Origin: Sphaerothrix gracilis | GTDB lineage: Bacteria; Cyanobacteriota; Cyanobacteriia; Phormidesmidales; Phormidesmidaceae | Direction: 5' to 3' | NCBI RefSeq assembly: GCF_030405905.1 | Contig: NZ_JASATW010000002.1 | Coordinates: 1 to 64,000 of the forward strand | Length of the DNA: 64,000 bases | In this document: piece after piece, positions 17,748-26,385 of the stretch | Position numbering within the stretch: position 1 is the stretch's first letter | How the letters are laid out: every line of letters begins with the position of its first letter | The notes under the pieces: generated by a model | Database searches by the model: none | What the model was told of the DNA's origin: nothing | What the model saw: the letters and a program-made list of their open reading frames with translations, nothing else | Translations under genes and position numbers: made by a program

Positions 17748-18376
17748 CCGCTGACGGGGCCACAGACTGCCTGATTATTTTTACTCGCTATCCGACGCCG
17801 GGCAAAACCAAAACGCGGCTGATTCCGGCCCTGGGCGAAGCTGGAGCAGCAGCACTGCAGCGGCAGATGACGGAGCATACTTTAGGGCGGGCACAGGTCT
17901 GTCAGCAGCAGCGATCGCTGGCAATAGAAATTTGCTTTACAGGTGCTACCCAAGCCGCCATGACGACTTGGCTGGGGCCGCAGTGGGCCTATCAGTCTCA
18001 GGGAACTGGCAGCTTGGGCGATCGCCTAGAGCAAGCCTTTCACCGAGCTGAGAAGGTCGGCTATAGCCGCACCGTCGTCATTGGCATTGACTGCCCGGCC
18101 CTAGAAGCGGCTCACCTCAATCAGGCGTTTGAGCAGCTAGGCGATCGCGACGTAGTTTTAGGGCCAGCCGCCGACGGTGGGTACTATCTCATCGGCCTTA
18201 AGCGGCCTGTTGCCGCCTTGTTTCAGTCCATAGCTTGGGGAACAGAGACTGTCTTGAACCAAACGGTGGCGGCGGCTGAAGCGGCTGCCCTTTCAATTGC
18301 CTATTTAGAGGTTTTAAAAGACGTAGACTATCCCCGAGATCTTGCTGTCTGGGAGGCAGTCCGTGACGCCTGCTAA
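17741..18376 (+). CDS. TIGR04282-type glycosyltransferase (arsenosugar type)
   Basis: A 211-residue GT-A-fold protein of the DUF2064/TIGR04282 family: LIIFTRYPTPGKTKTRLIPA at the N-terminus, then GDRLEQAF, VVIGIDCPAL and LGPAADGGYYLIGL, the nucleotide-sugar and metal-binding stretches. Databases link this family to arsenosugar synthesis together with the next gene's family. It starts inside the 3' end of hetR and its own end overlaps the next gene, so hetR and the two transferases are likely cotranscribed. No arsS or arsM gene is in the window. Confidence 0.88.
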   Translation: MLTADGATDCLIIFTRYPTPGKTKTRLIPALGEAGAAALQRQMTEHTLGRAQVCQQQRSLAIEICFTGATQAAMTTWLGPQWAYQSQGTGSLGDRLEQAFHRAEKVGYSRTVVIGIDCPALEAAHLNQAFEQLGDRDVVLGPAADGGYYLIGLKRPVAALFQSIAWGTETVLNQTVAAAEAAALSIAYLEVLKDVDYPRDLAVWEAVRDAC

Positions 18377-19064
18377 GCGCATTTCCGTAATTATTCCGCT
18401 TTTGAATGAGGCCGCAACTCTGCCTGCTACACTGGCCTCTCTCACCCCCTCTGCGCAACTGGAAATTATTGGCGTAGATGGTGGCAGTCAGGATGACACG
18501 GTAGCGTTAGCTCGCCGTCTGGGCATTCAGGTGCTGGAAACTAAACCAGGCAGGTATCACCAGCTCAATCAGGGGGCGGCGGCGGCAACGGGGGAGATTT
18601 TACTGTTTTTACATGCAGATACGCGCCTGCCTGCGGACTTTGAGACGGTGGTGCAGCAGACCTTAGCGCTGCCTCAGGTGGTAGGCGGTGCTTTCCGGCT
18701 CAAAATTGACGCTGAGCTACCGGGTATCCGCCTAGTTGAGTGGGGCGTTTATTGGCGATCGCGCCTGCTACAGCTGCCCTACGGCGATCAGGCTTTCTTC
18801 CTGTACAAAAGTCAGTTTGAGCAGCTAGGCGGTTTTGCGGCCATGCCCATCATGGAAGACTATGACTTTGTCCGTCGCCTGGGACGCTACGGCAAAGTTG
18901 TCATGCCTGCAGCAGTCGTTACGACTTCCGGTCGCCGCTGGCAGCGGCTCGGCGTTTGGCAAACAATGCTGCTCAACCAGCTAATTGTTTTAGCCTATGC
19001 CTGCGGCGTTTCCCCCCGGCGACTAGCGAATTGGTATCGTTGCGGTGTTACCCCTAAAAAGTAG
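18363..19064 (+). CDS. TIGR04283-type family 2 glycosyltransferase (arsenosugar type)
   Basis: A 233-residue GT2 enzyme: ISVIIPLLNEAATLPATL, IIGVDGGSQDDTVALARR, the DXD-like FLHADTRLP, and PYGDQAFFLYKSQFEQLGGF followed by IMEDYDF. It belongs with the TIGR04283 family, the usual partner of the preceding gene. I start it at GTG 18363, because GGGAGG lies six bases upstream; the open frame extends back to a TTG at 18342 without such a site. It overlaps the previous gene by 14 bases, which implies translational coupling. Confidence 0.88.
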   Translation: MTPAKRISVIIPLLNEAATLPATLASLTPSAQLEIIGVDGGSQDDTVALARRLGIQVLETKPGRYHQLNQGAAAATGEILLFLHADTRLPADFETVVQQTLALPQVVGGAFRLKIDAELPGIRLVEWGVYWRSRLLQLPYGDQAFFLYKSQFEQLGGFAAMPIMEDYDFVRRLGRYGKVVMPAAVVTTSGRRWQRLGVWQTMLLNQLIVLAYACGVSPRRLANWYRCGVTPKK

Positions 19065-19646
19065 CGATCGCCTGCGTAAGATCCCGGAATACTGAAGGCC
19101 ACACAGCAAAATTGAGCAATCTTAGTTTATTCAATTTAATCACGAAGTAATTCGCTCAGCTAACTTTCTTGAAGAGAATTGTCAAAACCCAATAAGTCTT
19201 TTCAAGCGCTCGCGAGAGCGACTTTAAAGATCTGATAAATTCATCGAGAATGGGTGACAGAGCGCTTTGCTTGGACCATTCAAGCTACCCGAAAGCTAGT
19301 GAAATCAGGCTTTGAGGGAACTTCGTATCTGGATAGGACATTCGTTCTCTAGGCATTTAGCCATTAAATTGCTATGGAGCAATAGAACGGCCCAAGCGGC
19401 TGCTTTCTTGCAAAAGATAGACGAGATTCTGATATATTTGTAGTAATAGCAAAGAACTTTGAAGTAATCGCTTTTGGCAAAGGTTACAAATTGACCGAGG
19501 TACTTACGTCTTTAGTAGCTGCTTTTATTTGACCATTCAGCCCCGTTCCAAAAATTAGGTAAACCGGCACGTTTGTTGCTGAATCACTGTGCATTTACGG
19601 CTGCATCAACTTTGTTAAAAATCATCTGACAACTCTGGGGGTTTCA
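19065..19646. other. Intergenic region, no gene seen
   Basis: 582 bases, A+T-richer than the surroundings, with no open frame that looks coding. A small hairpin (CGCTC-GCGA-GAGCG, 19207-19220) lies near the left side. The right part leads to the GTG start of the ATPase gene and probably holds its promoter. A non-coding RNA is possible but I see no known motif. Confidence 0.5.
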
Positions 19647-20096
19647 GTGATTGCGATTTCAACACCTTCGGCTGCTCATCAGTGGGGACGTCTAAGTTTT
19701 CCGTCAACGCTCTATCTGCGTCCTATTTTAGATTTGCTACTGGCAAAAGTACCGCGTCGATGGCAGGCAGAAGTTCGCCTTGGACTTCAGGAAGCCCTCG
19801 TCAATGCGGCCAAGCACGGCAATCAGCTTGATCCTTGCAAAGCCGTTTCTGTCAAATTTTCGGTTGCCGCTGACTGTCACTGGTGGATTATCGCCGACCA
19901 AGGCAAGGGCTTCCGACTGCCGGGAGTCTGCGGCCTACCTGCTGAGACTGAGGTCGCCTACGACATGGGGGAATGTGGTCGTGGCCTGTATATTCTCTAT
20001 CAAATTTTTGATGAGGTGCGCTGGGTTGAGCACAGCAACGAGCTACATCTCTGCAAGCGGGTTAAGCGCTGGACGCGGATTCCGCTAGTGCGATAG
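19647..20096 (+). CDS. Anti-sigma-factor-type ATP-binding protein (RsbW-like)
   Basis: A 149-residue single-domain protein with a histidine-kinase-like ATPase fold: the N box GLQEALVNAAKHGN, the G1-like WWIIADQGKGF, and the G2-like GECGRGLYILYQIFDEVRW. It lacks a phospho-accepting His domain, as in RsbW/SpoIIAB anti-sigma kinases. Such proteins work with STAS anti-anti-sigma factors and PP2C phosphatases; none is adjacent, though a PP2C gene lies at 53.5 kb. The start is GTG, with GGGGG about six bases before it. Confidence 0.85.
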   Translation: MIAISTPSAAHQWGRLSFPSTLYLRPILDLLLAKVPRRWQAEVRLGLQEALVNAAKHGNQLDPCKAVSVKFSVAADCHWWIIADQGKGFRLPGVCGLPAETEVAYDMGECGRGLYILYQIFDEVRWVEHSNELHLCKRVKRWTRIPLVR

Positions 20097-20098
20097 CG

Positions 20099-20398
20099 CT
20101 ACTGCTGGCTGGCCTGAGCAGCTTTGGCCTGCTGCTCTCGGTGAGTGGGGCAGGGCGGGGCTGAGATGGAGCGATCGAGCCAGCCTGTTGCCTGCTGTAG
20201 CCGTATTTGGGCTTCTGCTGGCTGATCTTTGAGTAGGTAGACTAAAGCGGCGGCTATCTGTTCTTGGGCCCGCACTTGGCGATTGGCGCTGAGACGGTGC
20301 CAGTCGTGGGGCTGAATAGCGAGCTGAGCGGCTAAAGCCTGGGCAAGTTCTAAACTGCTAAAGTGTTTGAGAGCGTCTGCGCTAGCTGAATGAGACAT
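20099..20398 (-). CDS. Small conserved cyanobacterial protein
   Basis: A 99-residue helical protein with ELAQALAAQLAIQPHDWHRL, then NRQVRAQEQIAAALVYLLKD and ATGWLDRSISAPPCPTHR. The pattern is one I associate with a small conserved cyanobacterial family of unknown function. There is no signal peptide or membrane segment. It converges with the ATPase gene, two bases away, and is transcribed away from the following gene. Confidence 0.65.
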   Translation of the reverse strand: MSHSASADALKHFSSLELAQALAAQLAIQPHDWHRLSANRQVRAQEQIAAALVYLLKDQPAEAQIRLQQATGWLDRSISAPPCPTHREQQAKAAQASQQ

Positions 20399-20477
20399 GG
20401 CTGAAAGCTGGTTTGATAAATGGCGATCGCGGGCAATAATCCCAGTTCCATACTAGTGTCTAGTTAGGCTCTCAGAC

Positions 20478-20828
20478 ATGAAGTCGGCTCGTGGTTCCGG
20501 TGCTAAGGCAAAGACATTTCGCCCCCTAACGGCTGAGGACATGGGCCAGTTTGAAGCCGCTTTGAGCGAAACCGCCCAAACTTTTAAAGCTGTGAGACAG
20601 CGCTACCGCGAGGTGCGGCAGGCTCAGCAACAGCATCAGCAGCTCAGTCAAGCAGATCTGCCCCGGCAGGAGCTAGCGCGATTGCAGGCGGAGTTGGAAC
20701 AGCTAGAGCTGACTTTAGAGAGTCGGCTAGTCACCTGGCGTAATTTTCAAGAACCTTTTTGGCAGGCAGTGCGTTTTGGTGGTTTGGGGCTTTTGCTGGG
20801 ATGGCTGCTGCGAGGCTGTGCCGGGTAG
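20478..20828 (+). CDS. Coiled-coil protein with C-terminal membrane anchor
   Basis: A 116-residue protein. A basic N-terminus is followed by a long Gln/Glu/Arg-rich coiled coil (about residues 35-85) and a C-terminal hydrophobic helix (FGGLGLLLGWLLRGC) that could anchor it in a membrane tail-first. I do not know a named family. It is the first of three plus-strand genes leading to asnS, but 147 bases separate it from that gene. Confidence 0.6.
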   Translation: MKSARGSGAKAKTFRPLTAEDMGQFEAALSETAQTFKAVRQRYREVRQAQQQHQQLSQADLPRQELARLQAELEQLELTLESRLVTWRNFQEPFWQAVRFGGLGLLLGWLLRGCAG

Positions 20829-20975
20829 TTTTTGCGGGCGGTTATCTAAATAGGTAGGCATCTGCAATAGCGCTCCGGCCCAGTGCAAACCTGTCAAAAT
20901 GAGGATTGGTAAAAGGCTAGAAAGGGTGTCAACCTAGTATCAGCCACTCGTAGACGAATACCGACAACTACGCTA

Positions 20976-22367
20976 ATGACCATTCGACGTGTCAAAGAGA
21001 TTTTGCAAGCCGGACAGCCGGGAGACAACATTACGGTTCGTGGCTGGGTCAGAACCCGGCGAGAGGCAAAAGGTTTCACTTTTATCGAGATCAACGATGG
21101 CTCTTCAATGGCGGGCTTACAGGCGATCGCGGCTGAAGATTTGCCCAACTATGCGGACTTAATGAAGCGACTGGGGACGGGGGCGTCGGTAGAACTGTCA
21201 GGTCAACTAGCGGCCTCACCGGGGAAAGGTCAGCGCGTGGAACTGCAGGCCCAGTCTCTAGAACTCTACGGCGAGTCGGACGCGGAAACCTACCCGCTAC
21301 AGAAGAAGCGTCATTCATTTGAGTTTTTGCGATCTCTAGGGCATCTGCGATCGCGCACCAATACTTTGGGCGCGGTGTTTCGGGTACGCAATGCCTGCGC
21401 TCAGGCGGTGCATGAGTTCTTCCGGCAGCGAGACTTTTTGTGGATTCATACGCCAATTTTGACGGCGAGTGACTGTGAAGGGGCTGGAGAAATGTTTGCC
21501 GTCACCAGTCTTGATCTGAAGAACGTGCCGCTGACGGATGAGAAGGTGGTGGACTATAGCCAAGACTTTTTTGGTAAGCCGACCTATTTGACCGTGAGTG
21601 GTCAGCTTGAGGCGGAAATTATGGCGATGGCCTTTACCCATGTCTACACGTTTGGGCCAACGTTTCGGGCCGAAAATTCCAACACCTCGCGCCACCTCGC
21701 TGAATTTTGGATGATTGAGCCAGAAATGGCCTTCTGCAACCTGGAAGGCAACATGGATTTGGCCGAGGCGTTCTTGAAGTATGTCTTTCGCTACGTGCTG
21801 GAGCACTGCGGAGAGGATATGGAGTTTTTCAACCAGCGGATTGACAAAACCGTCCTGGAAACAGCAGATAACATTATCAGCAGCGAATTTGAGCGCATTA
21901 GCTACACCGACGCTATTAAGCTGCTAGAGAAAGCTGATAAAAAGTTTGAGTATCCGGTGTCCTGGGGGCTAGATTTACAGTCGGAGCATGAGCGCTATAT
22001 CTCGGAAGAGGTGTTCAAAAAGCCGGTAATCGTGACGGATTATCCGACCGAAATTAAAGCTTTTTATATGCGGCTGAACGAAGACGAAAAGACCGTTGCG
22101 GCGATGGACGTTCTAGCGCCAAAGGTGGGCGAGATTATTGGCGGTTCCCAGCGGGAAGAGCGCCTAGACGTGCTGGAGCGACGGATTCAGGCCAGTGGCC
22201 TACCGTTGGAAGACTACTGGTGGTACCTCGATCTGCGGCGCTATGGCACCGTGCCTCATGCTGGTTTTGGCCTCGGCTTTGAGCGCCTGATTCAGTTTAT
22301 GACCGGGATGGCGAATATTCGTGACGTGATTCCTTTTCCGCGGACGCCAGATAACGTGGAGTTCTGA
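20976..22367 (+). CDS. asnS: Asparaginyl-tRNA synthetase
   Basis: A 463-residue class II synthetase of normal length. An N-terminal OB-fold anticodon-binding domain (ITVRGWVRTRREAKGFTFIE) is followed by the catalytic domain: motif 1 near VHEFFRQRDFLWIHTPILTA, motif 2 with GPTFRAENSNTSRHLAEFW, and motif 3 with HAGFGLGFERLIQF. Asn-type features such as SGQLEAEIMA and MIEPEMAF are present. It charges tRNA-Asn with asparagine in the cytoplasm. A small zinc-ribbon gene follows after eight bases. Confidence 0.97.
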   Translation: MTIRRVKEILQAGQPGDNITVRGWVRTRREAKGFTFIEINDGSSMAGLQAIAAEDLPNYADLMKRLGTGASVELSGQLAASPGKGQRVELQAQSLELYGESDAETYPLQKKRHSFEFLRSLGHLRSRTNTLGAVFRVRNACAQAVHEFFRQRDFLWIHTPILTASDCEGAGEMFAVTSLDLKNVPLTDEKVVDYSQDFFGKPTYLTVSGQLEAEIMAMAFTHVYTFGPTFRAENSNTSRHLAEFWMIEPEMAFCNLEGNMDLAEAFLKYVFRYVLEHCGEDMEFFNQRIDKTVLETADNIISSEFERISYTDAIKLLEKADKKFEYPVSWGLDLQSEHERYISEEVFKKPVIVTDYPTEIKAFYMRLNEDEKTVAAMDVLAPKVGEIIGGSQREERLDVLERRIQASGLPLEDYWWYLDLRRYGTVPHAGFGLGFERLIQFMTGMANIRDVIPFPRTPDNVEF

Positions 22368-22375
22368 GCGCTGCT

Positions 22376-22558
22376 GTGGCTCGTGTTAGACAAAAAAACT
22401 GCGATCGCTGTGGCGAAACCGCCTCTGTGCTCTATCGCGTCCAGATTGATGCTGCTGGAGGCTGGCTGTTTGTCTGCGATCGCTGCTGGTCTGAGGTCAG
22501 TCCGAATAACCCGGACTATGTCTATGGCGGTACCTGGAAAGCTCGCAAAAAACGTTAA
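22376..22558 (+). CDS. Small zinc-ribbon protein
   Basis: A 60-residue protein with two CxxC knuckles, NCDRCGE and VCDRCWSEV, 25 residues apart, followed by a basic tail (GGTWKARKKR). This is a zinc-ribbon arrangement, likely for nucleic acid or protein binding. It starts with GTG eight bases after asnS, so it is probably cotranscribed with it. Its function is unknown. Confidence 0.75.
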   Translation: MARVRQKNCDRCGETASVLYRVQIDAAGGWLFVCDRCWSEVSPNNPDYVYGGTWKARKKR

Positions 22559-22789
22559 ACAGCCAATTAACACATCAAGGTTATATCTGTGTCACAGCTT
22601 CGTCACATCCCGCTCTTATAGTTTTAGACAGTTTCGTTTGCTCCTTTTTATTGGTATCGCCGGGAAGTTTGCCTTCTCGGCTTTTTTCTTACGTTACAGT
22701 CTTTATCCGAATATTGCCATCACTTCCTGACATCATCAATGATGAGAGGTATTAATGGACTAGGTAGCCCGTTGCAAAGGATTTAGGTG

Positions 22790-23521
22790 ATGGTAGATTA
22801 TCAAGCTGCTCTTGTATGCGCCCGGCTAAGCCAGGAAGTCTACCGAGACTTTGTCAGTGATATCCAGTTCGCTGCCCTGCCTGTCGCTAAGGTGACGCTG
22901 TTTGAAAGTGACGATCAGGGAGTGACTGATACTCAGGTCGCTTTACTCTACGAGCCTGAAATTAGTCAAATGCACATTATTTTTCGCGGCAGTGATAAGG
23001 ACATCGATTGGTTCAATAACTTTCAGCTGCGGCAGAAGATTTATCCCTATGGCGATGATGATTCTACTAATGTGCGTTTCCATCGCGGCATTATGGCAGC
23101 TTACTTTTCGGTGCGCGATCGCCTGCTAGCGGCTGTGCGAGAGGTCACAGTCAACAGGCTTATCGTCACCGGGCACAGTTTGGGCGGAGCGCTTTCTACC
23201 GTGGCGGCGCTGGATATTCAATACAACATCACCCAGCACACCCAGCAGCAACTAGAAGCCTACAGCTTTGGTTCACCGCGGGTAGGCAACGACGCCCTCA
23301 CTGAGTCATTTGAGCGACGGGTGCCAGAAAACTATCGCTTTGTCTACGGCTGGGACTTGGTGACACAGATCCCTCGCATCTGGCAGGGCTACGCTCACGT
23401 CGAGAAAGAAGTCAGGCTTGGCCCCTGGTTTACCTGGAATATTTTTAGCCGCCAGCTTCGAGATCATGAGATTATTCGCTACATCACGGCGCTAGAAGAA
23501 AAGGTTGCTAACGGCGGCTAG
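22790..23521 (+). CDS. Class 3 lipase-like hydrolase
   Basis: A 243-residue alpha/beta hydrolase of the fungal lipase 3 type. The nucleophile elbow is GHSLGGA (Ser130), with the oxyanion-region HIIFRGSDKDIDWFNNF before it and SFGSPRVGND, then DLVTQIPR, carrying the acidic triad member. The catalytic His is probably in DHEIIRYI. There is no signal peptide, so it would be cytoplasmic or peripheral. GTG at 22787 and ATG at 22790 are adjacent possible starts, with AAGGA upstream. Confidence 0.9.
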   Translation: MVDYQAALVCARLSQEVYRDFVSDIQFAALPVAKVTLFESDDQGVTDTQVALLYEPEISQMHIIFRGSDKDIDWFNNFQLRQKIYPYGDDDSTNVRFHRGIMAAYFSVRDRLLAAVREVTVNRLIVTGHSLGGALSTVAALDIQYNITQHTQQQLEAYSFGSPRVGNDALTESFERRVPENYRFVYGWDLVTQIPRIWQGYAHVEKEVRLGPWFTWNIFSRQLRDHEIIRYITALEEKVANGG

Positions 23522-23712
23522 GTCATAATTGAGGCATGTGCCGCCATGAGGAAGTAGTTTCATGGAGCAGATCGCTAGCCTGCGTACAGATGCCTGGATT
23601 TCGGCTCCTTGGTCAGTCTTTTTGCAAACTGCTGCAGATCCCGGCTCAGGTCGGCACATGGCTGCTGCAGCGGTTGCAGTCAGGACCGAATCAGTCAGCC
23701 GAATAAGCCAGT

Positions 23713-24579
23713 TTAGCGATTCAGGATTTCACATCGCAGCTTATTTTTGCCGCTCTGCTTGACGGTATACATGAGCTGGTCGGCTTGCTGAATCAGGCTT
23801 TCTGCCGACTGAGGCAGTGTCATGGCTGTCAAAGCGCCAATGCTGAAACCCACGGCCCACGACTGGGACAGACTGAGCTGGTTCAGCTCTTCGTGTAGAC
23901 GGCTGAGGGCTACTTGGGCCTGAGCATGCTCAATCTGGGGCAGCAGCAGGGCAAATTCATCGCCACCCAGCCGAGCCACGACGTCACTGGTGCGTAGCGA
24001 GGTAATGATCTGCTGGGCGATCGCCTGCAAGACGCGATCGCCTTCACTATGGCCGAGGCGGTCGTTGACCTGTTTGAAATCATCAAGATCGAGGTAAGCC
24101 AGGGTGAGCGGATAGCCGTAGCGGTGGGCACGCTCACATTCAGCCTGCAGGGTTTCTAAAAAAAAACGGTGATTCAACAGACCCGTGAGGCCATCAGTCC
24201 GGGCCCAATACTTTTCCCGCTCGTAAGCCTTTTTTTGAGCTGCTAGCAGATAGGTCACAATGACAAAAAAGCCGAGTCTAACAGCCGCATTCCAGTAGGC
24301 TAGCAGCGGTGAGGTATAGGTCTTAGCGACAATATCTGCTTGGAACCAAAAGATGGTAGAAAGCGCTGCCACTGAGAAACCAGCTTTGATATTGATATAC
24401 CAAGCCGCCAGGGCAATGGGTGCGAGATAGAAAATTGACAGCGCTATGTCTGTCTGCACAAAGTAATCCAGGCTGCCAATTAGCAGACACAGCATTAGGC
24501 TAAAGCTGAAGATGAGTAACTGCGATCGCGTCTCTAACCAGTTCACTAAAGCGGCAAACATGCAAATAAGGGAAAACAC
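23713..24579 (-). CDS. Membrane diguanylate cyclase (GGDEF)
   Basis: A 288-residue protein. Residues 1-115 hold four or five membrane helices forming an input domain. The GGDEF domain follows (about 125-288), with DLDDFKQVNDRLGHSEGD, RLGGDEFALLLP (active site, 205-209) and an intact RxxD inhibitory site (R196, D199) five residues before it. It should make cyclic di-GMP and be product-inhibited. The frame opens with GTG at 24579; an ATG six codons later is also possible. Confidence 0.93.
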   Translation of the reverse strand: MFSLICMFAALVNWLETRSQLLIFSFSLMLCLLIGSLDYFVQTDIALSIFYLAPIALAAWYINIKAGFSVAALSTIFWFQADIVAKTYTSPLLAYWNAAVRLGFFVIVTYLLAAQKKAYEREKYWARTDGLTGLLNHRFFLETLQAECERAHRYGYPLTLAYLDLDDFKQVNDRLGHSEGDRVLQAIAQQIITSLRTSDVVARLGGDEFALLLPQIEHAQAQVALSRLHEELNQLSLSQSWAVGFSIGALTAMTLPQSAESLIQQADQLMYTVKQSGKNKLRCEILNR

Positions 24580-24654
24580 AGAACTGCATTTTCTTACTTT
24601 CTGGGTGAATTTACGTGATCGGCGATCGCAAAATTAACTGACTAGATTTGAGTC

Positions 24655-24705
24655 TACGTCCTCAGAGCGGCGAAGAAAGCCCTTGGAGTCCGCTCTGAGG
24701 ACGTA
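24655..24705. repeat. 16-bp perfect inverted repeat
   Basis: TACGTCCTCAGAGCGG at 24655-24670 is repeated exactly inverted at 24690-24705, with a 19-base loop. It lies between the amylase 3' end and the cyclase start, both on the minus strand. Neither strand has a T run after the stem, so it is not a classic terminator. It could be a small mobile or REP-like element, or an RNA-stabilising hairpin at the amylase mRNA end. Confidence 0.8.
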
Positions 24706-24736
24706 TAGGATATTACCTGCTGGCTAAAGGCTAGTT

Positions 24737-26215
24737 CTAGGACTGCGGTACCCAGACCGAAACTGAACCTGCCGGACAGCGGAAGTCTGCCCAGCCCTCA
24801 TCGTTTGTCGTAATCGGCTGATCGATGTGTTCAGTAATGTCTACGTAAGAGGTGTTGGGCTGGCCCACTTCCATCCACTTCGAGCCTTCATCGCCATTGC
24901 TGAGAACAACAGCCATACCGCCAGGATGTTCCTCATCCCCCAACCGTGTCCAGCCAATGGTATTGGCGTGATCAAAATAGTCATACTGATCGCCATAGGC
25001 ATAGGTCTGGCGGGCATACAGGAACTTGTCGATCAACCATTGATGACTGTCTAGCCAAATTTCGTACTCGTTGCCGTCATTCCCCGTGTCTTTGTAATGC
25101 GCTCCGTAATAGTCGGCGTAGAAAATGCAGGGATAGCCATCGCGGCGCAGCAAAATCAGGGCATAGGCCAGCGGCTTGAACCAGCCTTCTACAACGGACT
25201 CCAGCGCCTGCAAGGGCTGTGAATCGTGGTTATCGACCAAAGTAACGGCCAAAGCAGGCTGCTGCTGTACCAGCGTGTTGTCGAAAATCTGCCGCATATC
25301 ATAGTCATTCCCGGCCTGACTGGCTTCGCTGAAATTGTAGTGCAGCGGGGCATCAAACAGGGCCACATCGCCACCCGTCACCTCGATAAAGTGATGCAGA
25401 GCTTCAATCTCGTAAGACCAGTATTCACCGACTGCAAACAGGCTATGTCCGGCATGGCGACGGCAGTGATTCAGCCAGTCAGGAAAAAAACCGGCCCGGA
25501 CGTGCTTAACTGCGTCAAAGCGAAAGCCGTCTACATCAGTCGTATCTACATACCAGGCTCCCCATTCCTTCAGTGCTTCCTGCACCTCGGAATTTTCCAT
25601 ATCAAGATCGCAGCCCATGAGGTAGTCAAAAACGCCTTTCTCTAGGTCTACGTTGTCGTCAAATGACTTGCCTTTAAGCAGATAAACGGCGTCTTCGCCA
25701 TCGTTGTAGGCGTTGTAGTCTACGGCATCAAAATGCCACCAGTGCCATTCCATATCGGAATACTTGCCTTGGCGACCGGGAAACGTGAAGTGAGTCCAGA
25801 CCTGCGCTTTTTGGTATTCTCCAATCACCTGATGACGGTTCTCTGGGTCGAAGGGTGTCACCTCCACCTCTTCAGCCTCGTCTGCGCCCATCATGTGGTT
25901 GAGCACAACATCGGCATACACCCGAATCCCTGCTGCTTTGGCCGTTTTGATGGCGCTGACGTACTCGTCCTTGGTGCCATACTTGGTGCGAACTGATCCT
26001 TTTTGATCAAACTCACCTAGGTCGTAGATGTCGTAAACGCCATAGCCAACATCGTAGCCACCGGCTGTCCCTTTATAGGCTGGTGGCAGCCACACAGAAG
26101 TAACACCCGCCTCAGCCAGAGATTCGGCTTCTGCGGCTAACTGATTCCACAGGCTCCCATCGGGGGGGATATACCAGTGAAAGTATTGCATCATCACGCC
26201 ATTGGGTGCAGACAT
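24737..26215 (-). CDS. Alpha-amylase (GH13, cytoplasmic type)
   Basis: A 492-residue glycoside hydrolase family 13 enzyme similar to bacterial liquefying amylases. It starts MSAPNGVMMQYFHWY. The catalytic residues are visible: GFRFDAVKH (D234 nucleophile), FAVGEYW (E264 acid/base) and VDNHDSQ (D331). YADVVLNHM is conserved region I. There is no signal peptide, so it probably acts inside the cell on glycogen or maltodextrins. The ATG has a good GAGAGAGG ribosome site seven bases upstream. Confidence 0.95.
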   Translation of the reverse strand: MSAPNGVMMQYFHWYIPPDGSLWNQLAAEAESLAEAGVTSVWLPPAYKGTAGGYDVGYGVYDIYDLGEFDQKGSVRTKYGTKDEYVSAIKTAKAAGIRVYADVVLNHMMGADEAEEVEVTPFDPENRHQVIGEYQKAQVWTHFTFPGRQGKYSDMEWHWWHFDAVDYNAYNDGEDAVYLLKGKSFDDNVDLEKGVFDYLMGCDLDMENSEVQEALKEWGAWYVDTTDVDGFRFDAVKHVRAGFFPDWLNHCRRHAGHSLFAVGEYWSYEIEALHHFIEVTGGDVALFDAPLHYNFSEASQAGNDYDMRQIFDNTLVQQQPALAVTLVDNHDSQPLQALESVVEGWFKPLAYALILLRRDGYPCIFYADYYGAHYKDTGNDGNEYEIWLDSHQWLIDKFLYARQTYAYGDQYDYFDHANTIGWTRLGDEEHPGGMAVVLSNGDEGSKWMEVGQPNTSYVDITEHIDQPITTNDEGWADFRCPAGSVSVWVPQS

Positions 26216-26385
26216 GACAAAACCTCTCTCCCAAGGAGACTAAAAAGTATTCGTAAATAGAAAGGGGTCAATCAGCTAGATTGCAACGGGTTAGCCTTGG
26301 CGGAGCGTACGGCTTTCATGGCTGATCAAAAGTAATGTGACATAAATTTAACTTTTCTCTATCGTTCTTCAGAACGATTTACGGC

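Noticed and set aside
20478..20516. RGSGA near the N-terminus of the coiled-coil protein, similar to the PatS/HetN peptide RGSGR and about 3 kb from hetR
   Set aside because: The last residue differs, the motif is not at a C-terminus or in a PatS-like small peptide, and the protein is a membrane-anchored coiled coil. Chance is the simplest explanation.
23590..23706. A 38-residue plus-strand frame (MPGFRLLGQSFCKLLQ...) before the diguanylate cyclase gene
   Set aside because: It looks mildly protein-like, but it has no ribosome site, lies in the 3' flank of the lipase gene and has no recognised relatives.
23562..23762. A 66-codon plus-strand frame overlapping the end of the cyclase gene
   Set aside because: Low-complexity composition and overlap with a certain gene on the other strand.
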